The position numbers and the translations under genes are program-made. A stretch of DNA of 64,000 nucleotides from CAVONV01 sp963697355 (GTDB lineage: Bacteria; Acidobacteriota; Vicinamibacteria; Marinacidobacterales; DATDRI01), in the NCBI GenBank assembly GCA_963697355.1, contig CAVONV010000032.1, forward strand, positions 186,001 through 250,000, read 5' to 3'. The notes beneath the pieces are model-generated. The model saw only the letters and a list, made by a program, of their open reading frames with translations, did no database searches and was not told where the DNA came from. Each line of letters opens with the position of its first letter. The first letter of the stretch is position 1. Positions 43,498 through 52,597 of the stretch are shown piece after piece.

Positions 43498-45956
43498 ATG
43501 GGCGTCTTCAGCTTCGGTCCTTATACATACCATTCGCGAACGGCGGAGCTGCGCAAGGACGGCCGGCGGCTAAAGCTCCAACCTCAACCCGCGCAGGTAC
43601 TACAGATTCTCTTGAAACGCGCCGGGGACGTCGTCTCCCGAGAGGACATTAAGAACGAGCTCTGGAGCATAAGCACCTATGTCGATTTCGAGCTCGGCAT
43701 CAACTCATGTATTCGGCAAATACGATCTGTACTGGGGACGACGCCCAGAACCCCGCCTACATACAAACCGTCCCTCGGCGAGGTTACCGGTTCATCGCCC
43801 ACGTCGAAGAGAAATCCTCTCGACCTGATAACGAAATTGCCCTGTCAGTCACTGACGGCTTCGGCCGTCTCACCCGCAGATGGTGGCGGGTCGCGTCAGC
43901 CCTTTTACTCGCCTTATTGACGCTCCTCACCCTTTGGTATCTCCAGTCTTCGAGCAACGAATCACCCTCTCCCGTTGAGGATTTGGCTGACAAGAACTTG
44001 TCGGTTGCCGTCCTACCGGTCGATAACTTGAGCGGTGACTCGACTCTGGATTGGCTCCGACTTGGACTTGCCGAGATGCTCGTCACCAACCTTTCACTGT
44101 CGACTAACCTCCAAGTCGTACCGATGGAGCAAATCCACCGGTTCATCGAAAACTCGGATGCAACCGACGGAAACCGCACTGCGATGGAGCTCGTCGAGAC
44201 GTTGGTTCACGAAACGAGCGTGGACGCCGTTTTGTTATGCAGTTTTCTGAAATCTGGTAGCAAAATCCGTTTGAACACCCGACTTCAGGACGCGGAGACC
44301 GGCGAGACCCTTTGGACCGACAAAGCCGAGGCAACGGACCTAGATATTTTTCCGATGGTGGATGGGCTCACTCTACGAATCAGGGAAGAGCTCGAGGCGC
44401 CGTCGACAGCCATGGGCTACATGGACCTGCAATTGGCAGACGTAACCACCTCCTCGCTCGAGGCGTATCAATATTACTCCGAAGGCCGAAATTTGCATTT
44501 GGAAGGTGAATTCCCTGGTGCAATCCTGCTTTATGACAAAGCGGTGCAGCTCGATCCTGACTTCGCACTAGCCCACGGCAAATTGAGCGCCGCGCATGGC
44601 CACCTGCGCCACTATGCGAAAGCAGAAGCACATGGCAGGAAAGCCCTGGAAAATGCCGAACGACTCACAATGCTCGAACGTTATAGTGTCGAAGGAGAAT
44701 ACTATTCGCTTCGAGAAGACACATACAATCGCGCCATCGACGCATACCGAAGAGCTGTTCGCCACGACGCTCGATTCTTTCCAGCGCAGAACAACCTGGG
44801 CGCGACCTACTTAGCCCTCGAAAGATACGATGAGGCGCTCGTGCACCTAGAGAATTGCCAACGACTAGGAGTTCGTTACGGTGGGACCTACCGACTCATC
44901 TCGCACGCCTATCAAGCCATGGGATACTCGGATAAAGCCTGCAGGATTCTTCGGAATTTTGTAGAGCAACAACCCAACAGTGTCTACGGCTATCGCAACC
45001 TTGGCGACGCCTTGACCGTTGCCGGTCGCCTCGATGAAGCGTGGTTTTTCCTCAGACGCGCGCAATCTCTCGCCAGTGGCGACTTCCGAGTCCTTCAGGG
45101 CCAGTGGTCGATACTGGCGTTGAGAGACCGATGGCTAGAAGCCGATGAACTGGCACGAGAAATGGCATCATCCAACGATCCCAGTATCCGGTCGAGAGCG
45201 ATGCGTATGTTAGCTACCTCCAGACTCCACCACGGTCAGCACGGGATGGCTCTCGAGCATCTCGACCGGGCCGTAAGAGCCCACCCCAGCCCCGGCTACT
45301 CGGCATCCGTCATTTACAATATTGTGGCGGGTGCACAACTGGCCAAAGGAAACGCCGCTCAGGCATTGCCATTGGCAGAGCAAGCAAGAAAGGAGGGAAA
45401 GGGACATTTTCCCGAATGGGAGGGACTCTTTTACTCCGCTTTCGCTCAGGCCAAACTCGGGCGTACTGATGAGGCCCGAAAGACCGCCGAAGATCTACGA
45501 TCCAGAACAGCTGCGCTACCCACCAGTAAGGAAACGAGGCGATACCATCACCTGTTGGGAATGCTCGCGCTCGTCGAAGGTGATTCGCTTCGCGCTATCG
45601 AGGAGTTGGAACGTGCTGTTTCGATGCTCCCGGCGCGCGGACTTCATTACTATCCTCGAGTCGAGCACCCGAACCACGTTCCGATCTGGTGTGCACTCGG
45701 TCGAGCTTACATGGAAGAGGGCGACGCGGGTCATGCCTTGATCTGGTTTCGCCGCGTTTCCGAAGCCGGCACCGAACGCCTGTGGTGGCCCGTGCAATAT
45801 GTTCGAAGCTTCTATTTTCTAGGCAAGATTTGCCAACAGCAGGGTGACATGGAAAAAGCCCGCGAGCACTACCGCCGTTTCTACGAGTACTGGAAAGACG
45901 GAGATCTGGACCGCGACCGTGTGGAAGAGGCGCGTCGTTTTCTCGGTTCCACCTAA
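43498..45956 (+). pseudogene. Winged-helix / TolB-like / TPR regulator (CadC-type) with one frameshift
   Basis: The first frame (43498 on) gives the winged helix FSFGPYTYHSRTAELRKDGRR, LQPQPAQVLQILLKRAGDVV, NELWSISTYVDFELGINSCIRQIRS. It then leaves frame at GGGG 43734-43737; one extra G would restore GDDAQNPAYIQTVPRRGYRFIAHVEE, which is present in the next frame. From there about 740 residues read intact to 45956: a membrane helix (about residue 130, VASALLLALLTLLTLWYL), a TolB-N-like domain (LSVAVLPVDNLSGDSTLDWLRLGLAEM), then many TPRs (YYSEGRNLHLEGEFPGAILLYDKAVQLDPDFALAHGKL). The protein would be about 820 residues. One missing G in a homopolymer could be a base-calling error, a recent mutation or a reversible slip; the rest of the gene is in good condition. 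Confidence 0.85.
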
Positions 45957-45965
45957 AGAGGACCC

Positions 45966-46154
45966 CTACTGCGGTTGCCGATAGGTCTCGTAGTCGTGTC
46001 CGCTGCGGGCACGTACATCCGCCTTTCGCTCTTTGAGTCTGACCTCGATATCGTGCCAGCCTTCTTGCGAGACGCCCGACGGCAGGTAAGTGAGAAGGTA
46101 TCTCGTTTTCATTTCCTCGAGGATCTCAAGGAAGGTGTGTTCGCCTTTTTCGAG
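45966..46154 (-). pseudogene. C-terminal fragment of an acidobacterial VWFA-related protein
   Basis: A 62-codon piece, ending at TAG 45966-45968, reads LEILEEMKTRYLLTYLP, SGVSQEGWHDIEVRLKERKADVRARSG. RYLLTY...GWH.IEV.....VRAR.G is the conserved end of VWFA-related domain proteins common in acidobacteria, normally 300 residues or more. Upstream homology is replaced by the end of the carboxymuconolactone-decarboxylase-like gene, whose frame overlaps this one by about 29 bases. A deletion seems to have joined the two genes. Confidence 0.7.
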
Positions 46155-46404
46155 CCTCGAGAAATTGAGCGCGCACCCTACCGCCCGAAACCGCCATCAC
46201 GATGGACTGGATGGTCTCGATCTCCTCTATTGAAATACCCATGTCTTTGGCCACGCCAAAGTACTCTTCCATTCACGGATAACATCCCATAGCCATGGCG
46301 GAGGCTAGGTGGAGCATGATGGTGGTGCGCTCATCGAGTATCTTGTTGTCGCGGGCGGAATCATAGAAGACTTGCCAATTCTGACTCTGAATAGTTTGTT
46401 TCAT
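46126..46404 (-). CDS. AhpD/carboxymuconolactone decarboxylase-like protein, candidate CxxU selenoprotein
   Basis: Reading from ATG 46404, 92 codons include one in-frame TGA at 46275-46273 (codon 44). Before it: ILDERTTIMLHLASAMAMGCYP; after it: MEEYFGVAKDMGISIEEIE and IVMAVSGGRVRAQF, the conserved core of small CMD/AhpD proteins. The TGA replaces the second cysteine of the CxxC redox pair (C41-Y-P-U44). A stem-loop with a GTG loop starts 11 bases after TGA (see the next entry). The sequence continues perfectly in frame through the TGA, so a frameshift is excluded. The C-terminus after RAQF may be slightly altered by fusion to the VWA remnant. I see no strong ribosome binding site. Alternative reading: nonsense mutation in a decaying gene. 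Confidence 0.6.
46245..46261 (-). promoter_or_regulatory. Candidate bacterial SECIS hairpin
   Basis: On the minus strand CTTTGGC (46261-46255), loop GTG, GCCAAAG (46251-46245): seven perfect pairs. The loop begins 18 bases after the TGA and starts with G. Published bacterial SECIS models ask for a loop 16-37 bases after UGA with G among its first two bases. The same bases also encode the family's FGVAK, so chance is possible. Confidence 0.5.
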
Positions 46405-46486
46405 AGTTGTCAATTAGTAACAGCAATTGACCCTAGGTGCCACCGTACGAAGTGCACCAAAGCGTCGGGATTGTTAATATCAGCGG

Positions 46487-47938
46487 ATGCCAGATTGGTC
46501 GTTCGAAGAGCTCGAAGAAGCGGTAGAACGGACGCTGGGTGTCCTGGAACAATACGTCAAAGAAAGCCGCTTGGGAGGAGACCCCGTCGTACCGCTCCGT
46601 CCCGTATCTGAAATCACTGATGACTTGGACCTGAGGCACTGGGTCGAGAGCGGCTCGATGGATTCCGAGGCTTTTGAGTCATTTCTTCGCCGCTACCTTG
46701 CCCACTCGACACGGATGCACCACCCGGCCTACATGGCCCATCAGGTGGCGGTTCCTGATTCTCCCGCTGCCTTGGCAAATCTCATTCACGGGGTCATCAA
46801 CAATCCCATGGCCATCTATGAGATGGGTCCATCGGCGGTGGCCATCGAGCTCGTGGTCGTCGACTGGATGCTCGAAAAGGTCGGTTGGGCTGAACCGAGT
46901 CAGCCAAAGGGCACCGGCGTGCTGACCCACGGAGGTTCACTGGCCAATCTCACCGCTCTGCTCGCCGCCCGTGCCCAAGCCGATCCCAAAGCTTGGGACG
47001 GCGGCACCTCTGGTCACCTCGTCATCCTGGCTCCACCGAGCTCCCACTACTCCATCCGTCGAGCCGCTTCGATCATGGGGATCGGAGCCCAAAGGGTCCG
47101 CCCCGTCGAGGTGGATGACAAAGAAGTGATCGTGCCCGATCGACTCCCGGCCGCTTTGAAGCGGGCTCGAGATGACGGCAAGCAGGTGATGGCGCTGGTG
47201 GCCAACGCTTGTGCCACGAGCACCGGCCTTCATGACCCCCTCGATGAATTAGGCGCCTTTTGCAGGGAGGAAGAACTCTGGTTTCATGTCGACGGGGCCC
47301 ACGGGGCATCGGCCTTGGTCTCTGAAAAAGAGCGGCATCTTCTTCGCGGCGTCGAGAAAGCGGACTCACTCACCTGGGACGCCCACAAGATGCTCCGGAC
47401 TTCAGGTCTTTGCACGGCTGCGCTCTTTCGTGAAACTCACGCACTCGACCGAGCTTTCCAACAACAGGCAAGCTATCTCTTCTACGGCGACGAGAAGCCC
47501 GGCGTGGATCTCATCGAGCGCACGGTCGAATGCACCAAAACCGCTCTCGGTCTCAAGATCTTTTTGATTCTGGCCTGGCGCGGCGAAAGAGGCCTTGCAC
47601 GATACGTTGAGCACCAATACGACCTCGCCCGTCGCTTCCAGAAGCGGATCGAGTCCCGGAAGGATTTCGAGTGTCCTTTCCCAACGGAATCCAACATTCT
47701 CTGTTTTCGCTACAAAGATGACGACGACCTCCAAGTCGCCATTCGGGATCGATTACTCGAAGAAGGCCTGTTCCATATCACCTCCACGGAGGTTCATGGA
47801 AACCGTTACTTACGTCTCACGCTCATGAGCCCCCAAACGACCGAGGACACGATAGACGGCCTTCTCGATGCAATAGAAAGAATCTCGAAGGGATTCGTGC
47901 CGTATAAGAACCATTTGGACGCACAAGACTCGAGGTAA
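46487..47938 (+). CDS. Group II PLP-dependent decarboxylase
   Basis: 483 residues. Motifs: HPAYMAHQVAVPDSPAALANL, the substrate-side HGGSLANLTALLAARA, the HYSIRRAASIMGIG histidine that stacks on PLP, CATSTGLHDPLDELG, the aspartate in FHVDGAHGASAL, and the Schiff-base lysine in LTWDAHKMLRTSG. This is the family of glutamate, aspartate, diaminobutyrate and aromatic-L-amino-acid decarboxylases; length and the WDAHKML form fit the diaminobutyrate/aspartate side, but specificity is not assigned. It releases CO2 from an amino acid to give an amine in the cytoplasm. It reads alone; the divergent neighbour is the candidate selenoprotein, with about 80 bases between the starts. Confidence 0.88.
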   Translation: MPDWSFEELEEAVERTLGVLEQYVKESRLGGDPVVPLRPVSEITDDLDLRHWVESGSMDSEAFESFLRRYLAHSTRMHHPAYMAHQVAVPDSPAALANLIHGVINNPMAIYEMGPSAVAIELVVVDWMLEKVGWAEPSQPKGTGVLTHGGSLANLTALLAARAQADPKAWDGGTSGHLVILAPPSSHYSIRRAASIMGIGAQRVRPVEVDDKEVIVPDRLPAALKRARDDGKQVMALVANACATSTGLHDPLDELGAFCREEELWFHVDGAHGASALVSEKERHLLRGVEKADSLTWDAHKMLRTSGLCTAALFRETHALDRAFQQQASYLFYGDEKPGVDLIERTVECTKTALGLKIFLILAWRGERGLARYVEHQYDLARRFQKRIESRKDFECPFPTESNILCFRYKDDDDLQVAIRDRLLEEGLFHITSTEVHGNRYLRLTLMSPQTTEDTIDGLLDAIERISKGFVPYKNHLDAQDSR

Positions 47939-48017
47939 GACTCATCAAAGTCCTCTTCCGCCGGATGCGATGCCACCCGCCGTCGCCGACAAGAAGACCT
48001 GACTTCAGACAAACGCC

Positions 48018-48809
48018 CTACGTACCTTTCGCTGACATACTTTCTCTAATTTTGAATGTCGCTTCGAAGGCCCGTTCCACCAAAGCATCCGACCAATCCG
48101 ATTTTTTTGCCGGCGTCAAGACCTGGATCGCCTTTTCTTTCGTTTGTTTACTGTCAGCTTCTATGCCAATCCTTTCCACGGCATCAATCGTCATGAATCG
48201 AATTTCCTTCCGGCTGCTCGCAATAGGTTGACGTAGGGAATCGAGAGCCCGTTGGTAGGCCGTTTCATCCCCAGATCCTTCCACTAATCTAATAATCGCA
48301 TTCACTGCGGGCATGCGAACGGAGTCATTGTGACTGTCCACAGGTTCATTCAACAAAGCCAATGCGGCTAGCAGAATCTCTTTTGGGTTGTTGGAGTGGA
48401 CCGTAATGATGTTCACGGCATCGATGGCAACCAAACGAATAGCTATCGTCCCCGCCTTCATGGGTTCTCTGAGGGCGTTCAGGGCGTTTCGATGCACATC
48501 AACATCTTGGGAGCTATTTGCGATGTCCACAATCGCATAGACCGCAGGTATACGAACGTGATCCTGGCTACTTTTCACCGGCTCTTGCAACAAATCTATC
48601 GCAACCAGTTTGACCTGAGAATGCTCAGAGGATGTCGCGATCGCTTTGACCTTGTACAGTGCGGGAATCCTCACTTCCGCCTCAGCGCTTTTTATGGCCC
48701 GTAGCTGACCATTGATCGCCCGCACTTCTTCGGTCTGATCATAGCTTGTGCTAGTCATCATCGTCGCCATCGTGAGAATAAAGCCCACAATCATTAACGG
48801 AGTCTTCAT
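48018..48809 (-). CDS. Exported HEAT-like repeat protein
   Basis: 263 residues from ATG 48809, with AGGAGG upstream. A signal peptide (LMIVGFILTMATMMTSTSYD) is followed by about six repeats of roughly 38 residues, e.g. VRIPALYKVKAIATSSEHSQVK and VRIPAVYAIVDIANSSQDVDVH and VRMPAVNAIIRLVEGSGDET. Each has an arginine-initiated helix (VRIPAVxAI) and a second helix (LVAIDLLQEPVKSS). This is HEAT/ARM-like solenoid structure. No catalytic motif. Its ribosome binding site overlaps the end of a decayed redoxin gene on the same strand, so the two once formed an operon. Confidence 0.72.
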   Translation of the reverse strand: MKTPLMIVGFILTMATMMTSTSYDQTEEVRAINGQLRAIKSAEAEVRIPALYKVKAIATSSEHSQVKLVAIDLLQEPVKSSQDHVRIPAVYAIVDIANSSQDVDVHRNALNALREPMKAGTIAIRLVAIDAVNIITVHSNNPKEILLAALALLNEPVDSHNDSVRMPAVNAIIRLVEGSGDETAYQRALDSLRQPIASSRKEIRFMTIDAVERIGIEADSKQTKEKAIQVLTPAKKSDWSDALVERAFEATFKIRESMSAKGT

Positions 48810-48810
48810 G

Positions 48811-49110
48811 TCAGAGCCTCCTTTCTTTCGATCGGATGCGTTGCCGGATCTCTTCTTGGTTAACCTTGCTGTCTCGCAGTAATGCGGACACGATACCGGA
48901 TTGGTCAATGAAGAGAGAAGCAGACGGGAATGCCAAAGTGCCACGCACCATCTGACGATCTCCCTGAAATCGAGGCGATCGGAACCTAGGTCTTTTCAGC
49001 GAGACTACCCTGGTGTTGGCTAAGTGTAACTCCGGCGTGAAAGGCGAGCAACTTCGTCGGTCTCGATAGAAGCTCAGAACCGTTTCTCGGCCGGTGCCTG
49101 GTAAAAGATC
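48811..49110 (-). pseudogene. Decayed redoxin (AhpC/TSA-like) gene
   Basis: A minus-strand frame without a start reads GTGRETVLSFYRDRRSCSPF, the strand plus cysteine turn of peroxiredoxins (usually VVLSFYRG.WCPFC). It then runs into unrelated-looking residues and resumes with the C-terminal pattern VRGTLAFPSASLFIDQSGIVSALLRDSK, ending at TGA 48811. In a normal protein about 50 further residues separate these blocks and another 40 precede the first. So the gene has lost its start and its middle. It lies immediately upstream of the HEAT-like gene. Confidence 0.5.
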
Positions 49111-49154
49111 CCGAGAAGAGGCGGCACATCGAGGAGGCGGGAGGTTCGGATCAC

Positions 49155-49919
49155 CTACAAGCGGTTCAGGACCTCCGAAAGCGAGCCGATGCGGGCATCA
49201 TCGTTCGTCGCGGGTGACGCCAAGAGCTTCCGATTGCTGAGTCCGAAACTCTGGGTGCGATGAAGGTGGAAGGCGCGGATGCCCACGGTTCGTGCGCCCT
49301 CGACGTCATCTCGGTACGTGTCTCCAATATGGACGGCATCTTCAGCTTGAAGCCCTGCCCGCTCCAACGCAATTTCGAAAATACGTGGGTGGGGCTTGCT
49401 GTAGCCCACCAGCGACGAGATGACAACGACTTCAAAAACCTGCGAGAGACCGATGCCCTTCAGAATGCGTTCGAGCCTGCTGTCCCAGTTGGAGATCAAG
49501 CCGAGCCGAATACCCTTCTCGCCGAGGGTGCTGAGTGTCTCATCTACATCGGGGAAGAGGCGGAATCGTCGAGCCTCTCCAAAGGTCTCATAAAGCGCCT
49601 CGAACCACGGACGCGGATCGCAGGTTAGACTGGGTAAGCGTTTGTGGACGGTGTAGGTCAACATTCTCCACATCTCGACCTCTTGTTTTTCCGACGTCAC
49701 AAGGGCTTCCGGTGAGGCCTTGACCTTATCCAGATACTGCTTCCAGACGGAAAGCAATTGCCCTTCGATCTCTGCGGGCGAGACCGTGCAGCCGAATGTC
49801 TTACTGACCTCCGCGTACACCTCTCCAATCGAAGGATAAACATGCAACAAGGTGTTGCCGGCATCGAAGAACACAATGGCGGGATGGTGGTTTTCAGAGC
49901 TTGAAGAACGGTTCGTCAT
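49155..49919 (-). CDS. HAD-superfamily hydrolase (HAD-IA)
   Basis: 254 residues. Motif I FFDAGNTLLHV (DxGNT), motif II ISNWDSRL, motif III lysine in VGYSKPHPRIFE, motif IV HIGDTYRDDVEGA. The helical cap (about 25-110) is of the C1 type. The first aspartate, which forms the phospho-intermediate, and the second at position +2 replaced by G give DAGNT, seen in HDHD3-like members; reduced phosphatase activity is possible. Start ATG 49919 overlaps the stop of the upstream frameshifted gene (ATGA). It is the third gene of the flotillin operon. Confidence 0.85.
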   Translation of the reverse strand: MTNRSSSSENHHPAIVFFDAGNTLLHVYPSIGEVYAEVSKTFGCTVSPAEIEGQLLSVWKQYLDKVKASPEALVTSEKQEVEMWRMLTYTVHKRLPSLTCDPRPWFEALYETFGEARRFRLFPDVDETLSTLGEKGIRLGLISNWDSRLERILKGIGLSQVFEVVVISSLVGYSKPHPRIFEIALERAGLQAEDAVHIGDTYRDDVEGARTVGIRAFHLHRTQSFGLSNRKLLASPATNDDARIGSLSEVLNRL

Positions 49920-50943
49920 AGGGACTCTCGAAGGCGCGACTCGAGTCGCCTTTTGATTAGCGGAGGTTCGTCACTGGACAACAAAAGTGCCCTCTCGTCC
50001 TTGTCGAGGTCTCTGCCTTCAACGAGGGCCGTAAGACACCAAAGGCGACCGGATACACTATTTTGGGTTTCCACCAATATCATGGCGTCGCCAAAGTCCT
50101 CGGGGATTCCGGCGCGAAGCATTTGGCTGATAGCACGTCGTCTTGCCCAGCCTTCGGGGAAGGTCTCGAGCAAGCGTTCGAGATCTTCGACTTCGAGCTC
50201 CCGCATCTCAGCCATCAATGCTCGGACGCGACCGAGGCGCCAAACGAGTGAAGTTGAAGCGGCGAGTTTCTCCACGGCGTCTTCGAAACGAGCCTTCGCG
50301 GCCGTTGGAATGCTTGTCGCAACCTCATCGTCTGGGGCTGAGATTCTCGAGCCCCTCTTCCACCGCTTCTTCGACGACTGGAATGTTCACGATTGCTTCT
50401 TCTTCCTTTTCCTCCCCGATGTCGAAGTCAATCTCCTCTGGGGCCCCGGCCACGGGCTCTTCCCCCGTGTCCACACTCTCCACCAAAGAGTTGTCCGACT
50501 CTTCCAAAGCCGTTTCCACCGGCTCCGGTTGGTCCTCCGAAGACTCGATCTCCGATCGACTCGGCCTCTTGTCGCTCTTGGAGCAACGCTTGGCGTGCTT
50601 CCTCGAGTCCCTTGCGTAGAACCTTTTGCCTTTCCTCGGGCCGACGTAACCGGCCGACGACTTCTTTCCATCGGTTGAAATCTTGAGCATCGGCGGCACG
50701 AACGATGTCCAAGAGGTCATCTGCAGGCACACCGATGTTGGGATCCCCAAGTTTATCCAAGAAAGCCTCGGCGCCTTCCAGACCCAGGTTTTTGGCCACG
50801 AGGAAGCGCTCGTCGGGCTGGAGCTTCCTGACCGTTCGCCACGACTTGGCAAGTACTTTGACCTTTTGCCACGGTGAAGCAACCGACTCCAATTGTTCGA
50901 CGAGCTCGTCTATCTCCCCGGACGGATCGGCACTCAATCTCAT
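49916..50943 (-). pseudogene. Unrecognised flotillin-operon protein, split by two +1 frameshifts
   Basis: Starts at ATG 50943, overlapping the flotillin stop. The first 130 residues or so read GEIDELVEQLESVASPWQKV and LGDPNIGVPADDLLDIVRAA up to RQEAESI. Then the frame moves by one (near GATCGGAG, about 50545-50565) to an acidic stretch, SSEDQPEPVETALEESD and EEIDFDIGEEKEEEAIV. It moves again at CCCC near 50340 to AKARFEDAVEKLAASTSLVW and FPEGWARRRAISQMLRAGIP, ending at 49916 inside the HAD start. Removing one G and one C restores a single protein of about 340 residues. The helical, repeated character (RLEXFP, LGDPN) hints at an armadillo-like fold. The stop/start overlaps at both ends support one real gene with either recent decay or base-calling errors. 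Confidence 0.6.
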
Positions 50944-52409
50944 GGTTCGAACCCAGAAGTGTCAGTATCGGATTCCTTCGGTTTGTCGGCCGTCACAACA
51001 CCAGGGAGCCGTGAGATATCCTGCAGAAATTGTTTGACGTCAACACCCGAGAGCTGTTGCATGATCGGACTCAGCTGACTGAGGACCTGCACCACATCCT
51101 CAGTGAGCTTGGAGGCCCCGGTCCCTGAACCCGGGTCGCCTCCTTGGCTGATGATGGTGGTCGTCCCAGCCCTCGAGAGCGGCTCTGAAACTGCAGCTGC
51201 GATCTCGGGCAGAACTTTGAGAGCCTCGATGGAGAGCCCAGCCTCGTTGTAGAGCTTGAGGGCTTCGGCAAGGAGGCGCCTAGCCTCGGCTTCGGCCTCC
51301 CCCTTGGCACGAATAGCATCTGCCTCCGCCAGACCGATCTGGCGTCGCATGACCGAGTCGGCTTCGGCTTTTGCTTGACCTTCCGCTTTGACCGCTTGAG
51401 CTGCTTCTTCCCGCCGCTTCCGCTCAGCGGCAGCTTCCCGTTCGACTCGATACTGGTCGGCGTCGGCCCTTCGCTCCGCGTCGTACTTTTGGGCATCCGC
51501 CTTCTCACGAATAGTCGCGTTGAGCTCGAGCTTCTGCCGGTCGACCTCCCTCTCGGCGATTCGAATGTCTTGAACCTTGAGCTCCATCTCGCCCGCTTTG
51601 GTCGCCTGTGCATCGGCCACATCGACTTCTTTTTTGATATCGGCCTTTTTGAGGCTGAGCGTTCGATCGGATTCGGCAATCTCCGTATCGACCGATAGGC
51701 GCTTGCGCTCTTTTTCCTGACGGGCCCCCTCCTCCTCGATTTTCGCGTCACGATCCGCGTTCGCCGTGGCGATGCGCGCGTTCTTGAGGGCCTCTTGGAT
51801 TTTGGGAGCGCCGAGAGCATTCAAGTATCCTTCGTCATCTTGAATCTCCTGAAAAACGAACGACTTGAACTCGAAGCCCATCCCCTCCAGATCTAGATGG
51901 GCTTCTTCCCGCACGCTGTCCTGAAAGCGTTTCTGATCTCGGTAGAGCTCCTCCACGGTCAAGGTTCCGATGATGCCTCGCAAATGGCCTGCAACGGTTT
52001 CTTTGATTGTGGATTGGATCTGGTTTGCCGGCATCCCCAAGAACCCTTCCGCGGCCTTGCGGATGTGATTGACATCCCCACCGACTTTGACTTGGGCAAC
52101 CGCTTTGACGTTGATGGGAATACCTTGCACGGTATATACGTGCTGGAGATCGATATCGAGCGTCATCATTTTGAGAGACAGAAACTCATATTGTTCCGTG
52201 GCGGGCCAGACGAAGGAACCGCCACCACGCACGATCCGAAAACTCTCGACCTGTCCCTTTTCATCACGGACCTTCGCCCCAAGGACTTGCCTCCGCCCGT
52301 AGACGATGAGGGCCTCGTCGGGACCGGCCTTCTTATAGCGTAGGCGTAAGACGAGATAGGCAAGGAAAAGGACGGCAACGAAACCAACGAGAATATTGAC
52401 TAATTCCAT
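50940..52409 (-). CDS. Flotillin-like SPFH-domain membrane protein
   Basis: 489 residues; GGGAGG precedes ATG 52409. One N-terminal membrane helix (VNILVGFVAVLFLAYLVL) is followed by the SPFH/PHB domain (about 30-200: GPDEALIVYGRRQVLG, GGSFVWPATEQYEFLSLKMMTLDI). Then comes a long Ala/Glu/Lys coiled coil with the flotillin EA-repeat style (AEADAIRAKGEAEAEARRLLAEA). The C-terminal part is Gly/Ser-rich. Flotillins form large membrane microdomain assemblies. The next two genes overlap it end to start, so all three are one transcription unit; the partner roles are unknown. Confidence 0.9.
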   Translation of the reverse strand: MELVNILVGFVAVLFLAYLVLRLRYKKAGPDEALIVYGRRQVLGAKVRDEKGQVESFRIVRGGGSFVWPATEQYEFLSLKMMTLDIDLQHVYTVQGIPINVKAVAQVKVGGDVNHIRKAAEGFLGMPANQIQSTIKETVAGHLRGIIGTLTVEELYRDQKRFQDSVREEAHLDLEGMGFEFKSFVFQEIQDDEGYLNALGAPKIQEALKNARIATANADRDAKIEEEGARQEKERKRLSVDTEIAESDRTLSLKKADIKKEVDVADAQATKAGEMELKVQDIRIAEREVDRQKLELNATIREKADAQKYDAERRADADQYRVEREAAAERKRREEAAQAVKAEGQAKAEADSVMRRQIGLAEADAIRAKGEAEAEARRLLAEALKLYNEAGLSIEALKVLPEIAAAVSEPLSRAGTTTIISQGGDPGSGTGASKLTEDVVQVLSQLSPIMQQLSGVDVKQFLQDISRLPGVVTADKPKESDTDTSGFEP

Positions 52410-52597
52410 GTTCTGAACCTCCCCTTCGAGGTTTAGGGCACACGCTCCTCTATATGTGTCGCATCATAGACTAACCGAGAAGCAGTGGCTAGACGTTCAC
52501 ATCAGTTGGCCCTATTTGGACTACGCTCCACGACACCTGCTTGTTCGAAAGTCCCCTCGAGATATGGACTACAGAACAACAGTCCCACGATCCTTTC

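Noticed and set aside
45975..46292. Plus-strand open frames over 45.97-46.6 kb
   Set aside because: They are shadows: the minus strand carries the VWA remnant and the AhpD-like gene with clear family motifs.
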